DNA of 64,000 bases from Trissonchulus latispiculum (Eukaryota; Nematoda; Enoplea; Enoplida; Ironidae). Made by a program: the position numbers and the translations under genes. The notes below the pieces were generated by a model. The model had not been told where the DNA came from, searched no databases, and was given only the letters and a program-made list of their open reading frames with translations. Shown piece after piece: positions 12,727 through 25,500 of this stretch (position 1 is its first letter; every line of letters begins with the position of its first letter). The stretch spans positions 1 through 64,000 of the forward strand of contig JASAND010016395.1 of assembly GCA_030248195.1 (NCBI GenBank), given 5' to 3'.

Positions 12727-15700
12727 GGTTTTTAGTACAAAGTGGCTCCAGTATTAATTTTCAGGAATTCAATATTTTCAGCAGATGGCTTTAAAGCAAA
12801 TTACATGTATAGTTTATTATATATATATATACGTACTTTGGCGGTTCGACTATACCTGGTCTGTGGCTTTATCAGGTAGCAAACTTTGTAAACTAAAAAT
12901 TCCAGACATTTTAATAGTTTTGTTGGGTTTCACTGTTAGACGTGGTATGTATATGTATTATTAACTCTACCTGAGTTACTCAACCGTCTACACATTCCAT
13001 ACATGGTCTCGCTCCACCTGGGGCCAATTTCATAAAAATCTTGCAACTTGCACTTGCACTTGAACATGCACTTGCACTTGAACTGCAAGTTTATGTTGTC
13101 AGTGTTTCATAAAACTTTTCCTGCTACTTGCGGAAATTAGCTAAGCAAGTTGCAAGACTTGACAACTTGTAAACGCAAGTTCAAGTGCAAGTTTGCAAGT
13201 AACTGATCTTTGAAAAATTTACCAAAAATATTTGAAAATTTATAGAAATTTAAAAAATTAAAGAAATTGTTTGAAATTCACACTGTATTACGACAATAAT
13301 CTAAAGAGCATTGTCCTAAAATTTCTCCAAAAAATATTAAAATTAAGAAAAGTTATAGCAATTTTTGTTCCATTTGTTCAGTGAAAAATCACTCAACCAC
13401 TTGCACCGCAAGTGCAAGTTGCAAGTGCATGTGTTGACGATTTTTATGAAACAGATTCTGACCGCAAGTGTTAGCGGACAACTTGCAACTTGCGGACTTG
13501 CAACTTGCGGTTCAAGTGCAAGTACGCAAGTACCTCTTGAGGGTTTATGAAACACCTTACTTGTAACTTGGACACGCAAGTTGCAACTTGCATATGCAAG
13601 TTGCAAGTTTCAAGTTTTATGAAATTGGCCCCAGGGGGCAGTTTCATAAAACATTTTTCCTACTCGACTCGACAACTAGACTCTGCTAGCTGTCGAGTCG
13701 AGTCGCTAATGTGTTTCATAAAAGTTGTGCGGTCTAGTTCGTACTCGCACTGGATTTGCGAGTCTAGTTGATGGTCGAGCGCGAGTCGATATAGCTGCTG
13801 CCTGCAAGTACCTGTTTCATAAAACTCTAGCTGCTGCTGCCGAACTCGCAACTAGCAGCCGTCTAGTTCTCTAGTCAATCTTGACTAGAGAACTCCCAGA
13901 AAAATAGGAATAACTTTTGCACTGCTACAGTTCTTATATTCAAATTTTTATGGCATGAAGAATGGCCTGTTCTTGACTTTATGCTTAAATTTTAAATAGT
14001 TTGCTTTGCGAATAGAAAAGATACGATTTTTTAATGAATTTTCCGTTTTCCACGCAAGTCCTGAACTAGCAGACTTATTGCTCGCACTAGCAACGCTAGT
14101 ACTGCTAGCAGTAGCAGAATCTTAGCTAATTTGACCGAGTTCTCAAAAAGTTTTATGAAACACTCGTACTCGCATCTCGCACTAGCATTGCGAGTACTAG
14201 CACGCTAGTACTAGCATGTTAGTCGATTTTTTATGAAACTGCCCCCTGGTGTACCAGAGATTATTTCGCTCAGTCCCCTTCGTTCAACATGGGGGGGGGT
14301 GTCAACTTCATCAGATAACAGCGGTCAAATAACATTTTCAAATTTATTGAAATTACCCAGTCTTTTTTGGAATTTTCACTCTTTTACCTTTACCTACATA
14401 TTTTATGCGCTTGCTAGGCTCTTTGTAGCATCCACATTGTCGTAGAAATAAAATATTACACTTTAATCTGAGCTACTTCTTAAATAAAAATATTGCTGAC
14501 TTGCGCAACTTTGATTTCATGAGCAGCGCTCGCTTCGCGCGGTCCCCCTGATTTTGCTTGTGCACTGCGCGGTATATATATATATATATGGTCCCCTTGC
14601 GTACGTATGACACATTCCTAAATATCGTCTCAGTAAGTAAACACTCTGTTTTATAGTTTCTTAATGATCTGATGTCATAAGTTAGCTGTCAGAACATGTC
14701 CCGATTTTTTTCATTTTTCCCGGCATATATATGTGTGTATATATACTGGCTTTTTCCTAGGCAAAAATTTCTGGGGGGGGGAAGTCGGGGGGGGGGTCCA
14801 CCCCCAGGTCTTAGGGGGGCTCGGATTTCTGGGGGGGGGAGAAAATTTTTTCAAAAAATGCCTAAAAAAAGCTATTTTTTGCTGCTGAGCTAAAAAATTA
14901 ACTATTTTTAACTTAAATTTAAGCTTAAAATAGCTAAAAAATGCTTAAAAATGGGTAAAAATCCGGCGAAGCCTGAAAATTTTTTCAAAATTTACCCTCA
15001 AAACCCTATTTTTCCGGGCATTTTGGAATGGAATGGAATGGAATGAAATGAACAACCGCCCCACAGTACGCAAACATTTCTACACATACGTAAACAGGTA
15101 TACGTATACTATGTTTGCAATCAGCACTGTGGACCCACCTCGTAGACCGCACCTGTCCGCCCCTAGTCCCTACTACTCACAGCAACAATATATCGAAATT
15201 AATGTCAAAAAAGGTATATATACGTATATACTTATTTTCTATAATACTTAAATACAGTTCACTCTTATTGCCCCTCGGACAAGTGCAGTCTACAACTTTT
15301 GATTGAAGTATATATATAATTTATGTATATGTATGTATGTATGTATGTGTATGTATGTATGTATTTATGTATATATTTATGTATAAGTATAATATAATTT
15401 TGGAGTTCTGGGGGGGAAGGCCCGAATCCTGGGGGGGCGACCCAAGTCTGGGGGGGGAACGAATTTCTGGGGGGTTTTCTTGTAGGAAAAAGCCAGATAT
15501 CATAGGGGTCGCCGCAGCGACCCCTATATATAATATGTGTGAAAAGTGGCTGGAGACAGTGTAAAATAAGCTGCGCAGAAGCTGCGCAAAATCCTGCGCA
15601 GATCCTGCGCAGATCCTGCGCAGATTTCATGCGCAAATTGTAGAGCACATTGAGTTTAGTATGTCTGTAAAGTTTCAGCCCCGTATCACTTACCGTTAAA

Positions 15701-18700
15701 AAGTTGCGCCCCGGACGGGTTATGGCGGCGATGTTTTTTTCCGGTTTCTCCTATTTGATGGTTGTATTGTACATAATGTTCGCCGCTTTCACGTGATCTG
15801 CAGCGGTGGGCCAACCTAAAGGGCTATGGGGTCTAGTAGTACCCTCTAAAGAATTTAAGATTCACAACTTTTTTGCGACGCAGCTGCGCCACAGCGCCGC
15901 AGCGGCGCCGCAAAGTCGGCTCATAGCGAAAAGTGACCATTTTTGTGGTCGTCGCTCAGGTCGAACGTTACGAGCTGGAGCTGATTTCTTTTTATATTCA
16001 GAAATTACATATATTGAACTAACTAACGGTCCAGGTTGCGTTTCTCTATCACTTCCATAGCGACCACAGTGGCCCGTCAAAGATGGCGAAAATTCGAAAA
16101 ATGGAAAATCGAAATTTCTCGCTATCTATTTAACTTTGAAAGCTCAAATATTTCATACAATGGTTTTCTGGCACGGAGAATCGCTTCCCGCAGTCAGTTT
16201 CACCGTCAGACCCACCCAACTTGCTGGGCTGGTTCCACTTTGCCGTCGGAAGGGTCAAGTCGGAAACCGCTTCCTGGAGGTCCTTAGTAGGCTCTACATG
16301 GCCTCTCAAAACTTTGTCTATAGGGGTTTTCTGGTGTGCCCAGCTCATTCCCGGTATATATCCGTTTTGCCGTCCGACGTGTCTATATTGCTGGGATGGT
16401 TCCACTTTGCCGTCGGGAGGGTCAAGTCGGAAACCGCTTCCTGGAGGTCCATAGTAGGCTCTACATGGCCTCTCAAAACTTTGTCTGTAGGGGTTTTCTG
16501 GTGTGCCCAGCTCATTCCCGGTATCCGTTTTGCCGTCCGACGTGCCTATATTGCTGGGCTGGTTCTACTTTGCCGTCGGGAGGGTCAAGTCGGAAACCGC
16601 TTCCTGGAGGTCCATAGTAGGCTCTACCTGGCCTGTCGAAACTTTGTCTATAGGGGTTTTCTGGTGTGCCCAGCTCATTCCCGTATTCGTTTTGCCGTCC
16701 GACGTACCTATTTTGCTGGACTGGTTCTACTTTGCCGTTTGAAGGGTCAGTCGGGTGGGAGGGTCAAGTGGTCGAAAATAAAGTTTCTCTAAAGTGGTAA
16801 AATTTGGTATCAAATGAAAGCCCTAAGTGAGCTGAGCAACTTTTGTCATAGAACTGCGTACCCAAAGTGGCTGTAGACTGTAGAGTGCTGTGGTGGGGTG
16901 GAGTGGGGACTTATATAGGCGATTTTTGGTCAAAAATAAAATTTTTCAAAAGTGGTAAAATTTGGTATCAAATGAAAGCCCTAAGTGAGCTGAGCAACTT
17001 TTGCGGTGTCGGATTTATGCCTTTCTCAACCGGAATTTAAAGGATAGACATAGGCCCAACACACATATTATCCCCTTTTGTGCGGAGCATTTTTGTTACT
17101 TGTATATATATACTTTGAAAAACCCAGATTCAATTTCGTCAGATTTAACGTTACCCAGGCGTGTCCTTTGGGAGATATTGTAAATAGTGCAAAAACCACG
17201 TAAACAGGGTATTTTTTACAGGGGGGGGGCAGGGGGCACCCCCCCCCGAAATTGACCTTCCCCCCCCCCGAAAATGCCTTCCCCCCCCCGAAATCGCCCC
17301 CCCCCCCCGGATTTTGGTCTGCCCCCTTTATGAGGTTTACATTTTTCCAAAAATGCTCAAATTTTCAAACATTTTCCGGCGTCGCCGGATGAATTTTTCC
17401 TAAAAATGCCTATTTTTAACTTAAATCCTGGCATTTTTGAGGACTTTTTGTGTTTCACCATGCAAAATACGCCAAAAAATACCATTTTTTGGCTCATTTT
17501 GGCAAAAAAATCTTCCCCCCCCCCGGGCCCGGGGGGGGGGGCCGGTAAGCCCCCCCCCCCCGGAAAAAATCCCTAAAAAATACCCTGCGTAAAAGTTCCG
17601 AAAACATCAGGTATTGTTGTAAAGACCGCTAAAGTAGCAGTAAGAATATTTTTCATGTGTTCCACCCCATCGGAAAAACGGGAAACCTTTTTCGGTCCCT
17701 TTTTCCTTGCCCATCCCTGTATAGCACCTGCCTGGCATTTTTTAGGGTTTGAATGTGGTGGGGGCTCCGAACAGTCAGGAACAAGCCCATGGTATAAATA
17801 TACACCTAAATTTTTAGCGAAATCTTAAAGTAAAAGCACAACAAATTGTTTTTAAGCTGAAAATGAGCTTAAAAGTCCATAGAATTGTGAAAAATTGATG
17901 AAATTTTACCTAGATAGTTTAATTTCTCGACACTTTTGGGCGATTTTTTGGCTACGCCACTGATGACAAGAATAATATGTACTGTCGCAAAATAAAAGTT
18001 TTCAAGGTTTTCAGACCAAAATTTTCGTAACTTGTCAACATCTGGGGGGCTCCGCCTCCCAAACCCCAACTATAGCGCGAAAAACCCCTTCTTCGTCGCA
18101 AACATTTAACGTTCAGTGCACAGAAATATCGTTTATAAAGATTAAGGATTAATTAATTTTTTCTCTTTCATCTGTAACAAGCGAAGACTGCTAAATATAG
18201 TTATAAATGCTGTAAAAAAACTTTTAAAAACGTGTTAATACTGCGAAAGAGAAAGTTTCAGGGAAAACGCAGATTTTTAAAAACACATTCTTAAAAACAC
18301 ACTAAAAAGCACAGGTGAAATTTTGAAAAATATACCCTGCCTGGAGCACGGTTAGAGCCATATGAGCTGACCTTCGGGACCCAGATGTAGTCACAGATAA
18401 CCCAGCACCAGTCTTAGCGAGTTGAGACTGATCTAAGGCTATGCCATCTGGTCAAAGAACTTGTCAGCTGGTTCTATAGATGGCTGCCCTTCGCTCGGGG
18501 GCAATTTAAGGATGACTTGCCTATATCGTTAATTGAGCGACAATGATCGACACAAGATCTACTTGTGTAGCTGTTGCCTCAGGGGAAATAGAAACTTGTG
18601 TGACTGGTGCCTCAGGGGAAATAGCATCCGTTTGGCACGCTGGTCAACGCCCCAGGGAGCACGTGGAAGGATAATCGTCCAATAGCATCGACCACAAAAA

Positions 18701-21700
18701 GATGGAGATCTCCAACCCGACGCGGATTCTTCTGCTACCCATCGTTCCTGTTCTAAGTTTATGCAGTCAATCAGTTTGTAGTTCTGAGCACATTAGCAAC
18801 ACGCAATCGGGATTGGTATTTATTGGTATTCACATTCAGCGACCCGGAAAACTCTACTGGTTTCTCAGCAAAACCGGAAACAAATTTTGTTACAGATCGA
18901 TCAGAACTGAATTAAAATGCTTCGTTTAAGATTGTATTGTAACAGTATAATAATATGTGACTTGGAATCCAATGCTTCGAAGAAGTTAGAAGCATAATTG
19001 GGAAAAATCTGCTTTTTTGGTTCCAGGCAAAAAGCTTCACATTTTTGTAGGATTTATAATGGAAAATTAGTGGGTGACATGAAATTTACATTGTTGTATT
19101 TTCTTTGGGACGAAATAATTATCCGCTTTATATGTTTATTGTTTTGTTTAGATGCCGATTGGTTGCTGGTTCTCATACAGGCTTATTTCGTCGGTGGCGT
19201 TTTTAACCACGCTTTGACTTTGGCCATTCATGAGATTTCACACAATATTGCTTTTGGAAATCAACACCCCCTAAAGGTTGACATTGCTCAACTTAATCAC
19301 AGAATATAATTTACGTTCATGATATAACGAGGCCGGAAGATTTTTTGAAAATTTTGACCGAACACAATAAAAACTTTTGTGTTTATTAATGATCTTATAG
19401 TCAGTGGTGGTAGAATCGAGTGGGGGCGCCCACTACCAGTAAAGTAGTAAAGTAAAGTTTTAGCAGAATACATCAATGCCGCACTCGGGGGTAGGGTTTA
19501 AGGGGTCTAGCTTTAGATCCACACCTTTTGGGATGACATGAGGTATAAAAATAAAAATTTCTACTACTCTTTATACCAAACCTTGCTAGGTTCGAAGGAA
19601 TGAAGCGCGCAGGAACATTTTTGACCAAGAAAACGTGAACATTTTACAACATTAAATGCGCTTAAGTGTTAAAATTTCGTTCAAGCTTGAATTTGTGTTA
19701 AAATTTCGTTCAAGCTTGAATTTGCACTTTCTCCTATCTAAATTCCTGGGTGTGGGACTGGGGATACATGCCAGGCTCCTGCTTACCTCGAAAGTAGAAG
19801 AATTTGCAATTTGTTCCTATAAACCAGAATGCGCGAATGTTCTTCGTTTGGTCTGGGTTGATACAACATAGCCCCTCCCCTTTTTGGCAGTTGGTGAGCT
19901 AAGCAAGGTATACGGTGGTAGTTTTAACTTTTCGCTACCGGTTTGAGGTGGTTCATTGGTAGATTTCCCGTTGAGGGGATCATCAGATTTAGCCACTGAC
20001 AACCTGTGTTAGCGTCTCCCCCCCCCTTTGTCAAAAGAGGATCAGAACAGCATTTTTAACGTTAACTCACTGAACTGTGAGGGGTAGGTTTTATCGATCC
20101 CCCACCAATTGGAGGAACCATTCACATGCACGTATTCCTTTTGGAAGTACTGTACGCAATTATGAAGAAGGGTTGTTTATCCTCTTATCAACATTATTGA
20201 TATTTAAGTGCACTTATAGTTTTAACTAAGTTCTCTTGTTTTCTAATGAATATGCCAATAATAATCGACATAACAATCAATTTGTAGAATCCCCTTTTTC
20301 AAAATGGCCGTGTTTAGTCCGAAATTTGTTCTGTGCTCAGTATGTAGAATTATCGTATTGAATCAGGCAGAAAAACATTCAACTGTCGGTTGCAGGTCCG
20401 TAATCTAGCTTTAGTTTCCTAATCCGGTAACAGAAATTAAAATGAATGATGTCATCATTTTAACATTTTCCGGTAGTGGTCAAATAGAAGTATAGGGAGG
20501 GGCGGGTCCAGGGGTGCTGAAGTTGGAGTCGGGAGCGGACGTATTTATTCCGTTCCAATTCAAAGGCCGCAAAATTAAGGAGAAAAATTGAAAAATATAA
20601 AACAAACATTTCGCTCCTTAGTAGATTCTCATCGTGGTTCCAGCAATGGGGTAGGTCATTTAATGTTGAATTCATATATGATGTATTTCGGTTCTGCTTT
20701 ACTAATTTTATAGAATCGATTTTTTGGGATGTGGGCGAATCTTCCAATTGGAGTGCCAATGTCAGTGAGCTTTAAGAAGTATCACATCGAGCATCACCGT
20801 TATCTAGGTTAGCTTTGCTATTCGTGAGAATTATAATTTGAATTTGTGAGTTACTCTCAGCATAATACTGACTCTTGAAAACGGTTGAATGGGGTGCCAT
20901 GTTTTGGAACTTACCAACACTGTCGGATCTCTTGCGCTCCTCCCCCTCCAGCCATAACTTTTGTTTTTTACCATTAACTTTGAAATTTGGTATGGGTGCA
21001 TACTGGAGGGTTATGAATTCAAAAATTTTTAAATTTTTTTGGTAAGGGGGGACCAAGGGGAACCAAAAAATTTTTGAAAAAAATTTTGCTGAAAACTTGC
21101 ATAGAGGGATTTTCCGGGGCGCTGAGCACGAATCTGAAAACCGTTTTCGGTCCAGCTTTTCGTTAGCTCAGTACAAGCTTGCATGTTAAACTTACAACTT
21201 CAGCATATATATATATATCAGGAGCGCAGCCAGGGGGCATGCGGGGCATGCGGCCGCATGCCCCGTCAGGATTCTGAAATAAGAAAAATTAATCAAATTA
21301 ATCCGACGAGAGGAAAACTGAAAGCAAAAATTTCGCGGCTTCGCTGCTAATTCAAGTTATTTGCCTTTTGAGTGTATTGGTGTGAGTCTGTCAAAGCTAC
21401 TCTACTTGTAAAGTCAACAGTCAAGATGTGTATATCCAAATTTATTCAAGCACAATATTTTGGCTTTGTTCCTGAGGTTGGAAGTTGCTAATAAAATGAT
21501 ATTTCTGACACCCGTTTGGTAGCAGAGTTGTATTCGGGCCGCGGGTATCCGCTGGGCGGGAGGGCCGAATTTTGCTTCTGAATTCTTTAACTGCGGGGGA
21601 AGGCACCAACCCCCCCCCGATGTTCTGGACACTTTTACCATGGTACATGATCCGAATGCAATCTTATACAACAGCGCTATTCAAGGGTTTTTTCCTTCCG

Positions 21701-22404
21701 CACACGTGTGCATTTTTTGTGCATTTGAACAAAACTAGGCTGCATTGTGTGCATTTTTTAAATTGCTGATTTTGAACTATAACGTTCATTTTGGCCGTAT
21801 TTTTGAATTCTACCTATATATTTTTTGGCTTAAACTGCAATCTGCAGCTCTAGTTGAGGTTTTAATAATAATTTTAAAGCTTTAAGCTTGCACACGTGCT
21901 GACACTAGAGACGCTATTGTTTTAGTATTCACTGTGAAAGTTAGTTTTTAGTGCAAAAATAAGCAGATTCAGTGTTAAATAGGCAAAAATTGAGCAAAAA
22001 TCTTTGGCGAAGCCGAAAATGCTTGAAAATTTGGCGTTCTAAGGGCCTTTTCGCGCAGCGAGTTAAACGAGTTAAAAGAGTTAAAATTAACTCAATCCTT
22101 TTCGCGCACAGGGTTAAAAGAGTTAAACAGTTCATTTTAACTCGCCTGCAGGGTTAAACTAGTTAATTTTTTTAACTCTATTCTTTTAACTCGCGCGCGA
22201 AAAGGCCCCGAGGGACATTTTCAGGGCAAAATTTGGTACCAAAGGGGCACCCACTTTTTGGAGTGGGACGACTTTTGGGACGGGGAAGTCGTTTATGTTC
22301 CCTTTAGTAGAAAATAAAAGCGCAGCAAAACACCTTGGTGGACACAGGCCCGTTTTTCAAAATCTCTGGTCCGCATGCCCCGTCACAAAGTTCTGGCTGC
22401 GCCA

Positions 22405-22503
<99 letters not shown>

Positions 22504-25500
22504 TTAGCTAACGAAAAGCTGAAAGCTGAACCGAAAACCTAGCACTGTTGGTGCGAGTTACAAGCTTGTCAGACTCAGTATTGCTAAAAATGGTGCTACT
22601 TCTTAAAAAATGCTATCGTTTATTTCGCTAAAGGAAACCATTTAAGATATTAGGACAGCACAAGAAAAAAACTTCATGTTGCTCTGTAAAATTTTCTAAA
22701 CAAAACTTTTACAATCGCAAAAGCTATAGCAGGTCTGATGAAAGGTCTCTAGTCCAAATTCACTAGAGAACCAGACAGCTGCTAGTAGCGGAGTAGCCTG
22801 CAACAGCTGAAGTTTTATGAAACAGGTTTTAGCAGGCAACAGTTATATCTACTCGCACTTGACTATCTACTAGACTCGCAACTCCAGTGTGGGTACAAGC
22901 TCGACAAAACTTTTATGAAACAAATTTACTAGTCGACTCGTCAACTATCAGAGTAGAAAAAAGTTTTATGAAACTGCCCCCCAGCCTTTACAAACAGTTA
23001 GAGCGGTGCGTCGTGTAAGCGGTTTACTAGGACAGCTCAGCATCAAATATTGGAATGTCTATTCTTCTAGGAGACAGTAATTTTCTTGCAGTAAATACTT
23101 AAGTCTCTGCTGTGTTTCTGGAAATTTTCGGGCACTGCAGTCCTCTACTTGAAGTGTAATTAAATTAAGCGAAGGGGTAAAGAGCGGCATTCCACCCAGA
23201 TAAATCCAAAGTCCTAATCATGAGGGTGCGCGGAGAGCCCCTCATAATATGAGCTATAAAGGCACTTTGCGGATTTGGGAAACTGTTAATTAGCCATAAC
23301 TAATTAACGGTAGGGAGTTGAGAGCTAAAGTGTACATTTTTGAAATCTCCAGGCCAAGAGCTTTCGAATGATACCAAACTTGCCCGGAAAAAAATGAACT
23401 TTGAAAAAATCGACTTTTTGATACATGGGGTTTTTTTTCTCTGTATCGACCACTTTTTTAGGGCGATTTTTGCGCACACCGATTTTTCAAACGGCCCATA
23501 GGAAAAATTTTTCTATACTAATTTTTGATTAGGCGATGGTCCAGATCAAGTTTATGTTTGATTTCCGAATTTCGCTCTGGGTCGATTTTTACAGATGGTT
23601 AAAAATAGAAAAATCGACGTTTGGACTCTTTTCGAGGTCCCAATACAGAAAATTGTCAAAAAGTCGTCTAAAACAGCGTTTTTCGGCCTTGGGATGGTAC
23701 CCATATATAGTAAATCGGGGTCGCTGAACACGATGAGCATACTGCCGACTCCGTATCTCGCCTGGTTCAGCTGGTTCAACAATGAACCAGCCCCAAGTTC
23801 AAGCTGTCAACAAAGAAAATGGTCTGTAAACCATATAAAACAGCGTTTTTCGGCCTTGGGATGGTACCCATACAAGGCCGCACCCAGGGGGGGGGTTCAA
23901 GGGGTCTAGACCCCCCCCTTTTGGGATGACAAAATGGAAAAGTTTTGCTATTTTTATGGCAAAAACAGCTATTTTTAAAAAATTTTCGCGCCTTCGGCGC
24001 GATAATTTACTTTTTGCAAGAAATTAAAGTCCAATGTACTGTTTTTGGGCAAAAATGCAAAAAGTTTTCAACTTCTGGGGGACTCCGCCCCCAGACCCCC
24101 CGTTACATTTTACCTTGGACCCCCCCTTTTCAAAATCCTGGGTGCGGGCCTGTACCCATATATAGTAAATCGGGGCCGCTGAACACGATGAGCATACTGT
24201 GGACGCCGTATCTCGCCTGGTTCATCTGGTTCAACTGGTTCAACGTTGAACCAGTTCCTGGTTCAAGCTACAGGAGATAGCTGGAAGGTTGATCCTTTGC
24301 ACACAAAGGTTATTGGGCATGGAGAATTCACTGGTGGTGTTATTTTGGGGATCCGACCCAAGGCTGGCCAGATCTGGTTCATCTGGTTCAAAGTTGAACC
24401 AGTTCCTGGTTCAAGCTACTGGAGATAGCTGGAAGGCCGATATTTGGCATACAACGGTTGTTGGGCATGGGGAATTCACTGGTGGTGTTATTTTGGGGAT
24501 CCGACCCATGGCTGGCCAGATCTGGTTCATCTGGTTCAAAGTTGAACCAGTTCCTGGTTCAAGCTACTGGAGATAGCTGGAAGGCTGGTATTTGGCATAC
24601 AAAGGTTATTGGGCATGGGGAATTCACTGGTGGTGTTATTTTGGGGATCCGACCCATTGCTGGCCAGATCTGGTTCAACTGGTTCAAAGTTGAACCAGTT
24701 CCTGGTTCAAGCTGCTGGAGATAGCTGGAAGGCTGATATTTGGCATACAAAGGTTATTGGGCATGGGGAATCCGCTGGTGTTGTTATTTTGGGGATCCGA
24801 CCCATGGCTTGCCAGATCTGGTTCAACTGGTTTAAGCTTGAACCAGTTCCTGGTTCAAGCTACTGGAGATAGCTGGAAGGCTGATATTTGGCATACAAAG
24901 GTTATTGGGCATGGGGAATCTACTGGGGGTGTTATTTTGGGGATCCGGCCCATGGCTAGCCAGATCAGGTTCAACCGGTTCAAAGTTGAACCAGTTCCTG
25001 GTTCAAGCGACTGGAGATAGCTGGAAGGTTGATAATTGGCATACAAAGGTTATTGGGCATGGGGAATTCACAGGTGGTGTTATTTTGGGGTTCCGACCCA
25101 TGGCTGGTCAGATCAGGTTCAACTGGTTCAAAGTTGAACCAGTTCCTGGTTCAGGCTACTGGACATAGCTGGAAGGCTGACATTTGGCATGCAAAGGTTA
25201 TTGGGCATGGGGAATTTACTGGTGGTGTTATTTCGGGGTTCCGACCCATGGCTGGCCAGATCTGGTTCAACTGGTTCAAAGTTGAACCAGTTCCTGGTTC
25301 AACTTACTTGTTTAGGTAGAAAGCCGGAGGCTTATCGTAGAAAGCTTCTGGAGATAGCTGGAAGGCTGATATTTGGCATACAAAGGTTATTGGGCATGGG
25401 GAATCCACTGGTGGTGGTATTTTGGGGATCCGACCCATGGCTGGCCAGATCTGGTTCAACTGGTTCAAAGTTGAACCAGTTCCTGGTTCAAGCTACTGGA

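Larger units (their letters stand above)
20808..22545. repeat. Fold-back element (TTCGTTAGCTCA family), right arm reduced, host of later insertion
   Basis: The left arm at about 20930-21190 carries GGTAAGGGGGGACCAAGGGG and CTTTTCGTTAGCTCA and matches the arms at 30830 and 58930. Only about 40 bp of the right arm survives (22505-22545, TTAGCTAACGAAAAGCTGAA). The centre has become a TA microsatellite that received a hAT-type MITE at 21219-22407. Confidence 0.65.

Noticed and set aside
18998..19309. 103-residue open frame as a separate gene
   Set aside because: Only 19152-19276 is coding (desaturase exon). The rest is intron read-through on both sides.
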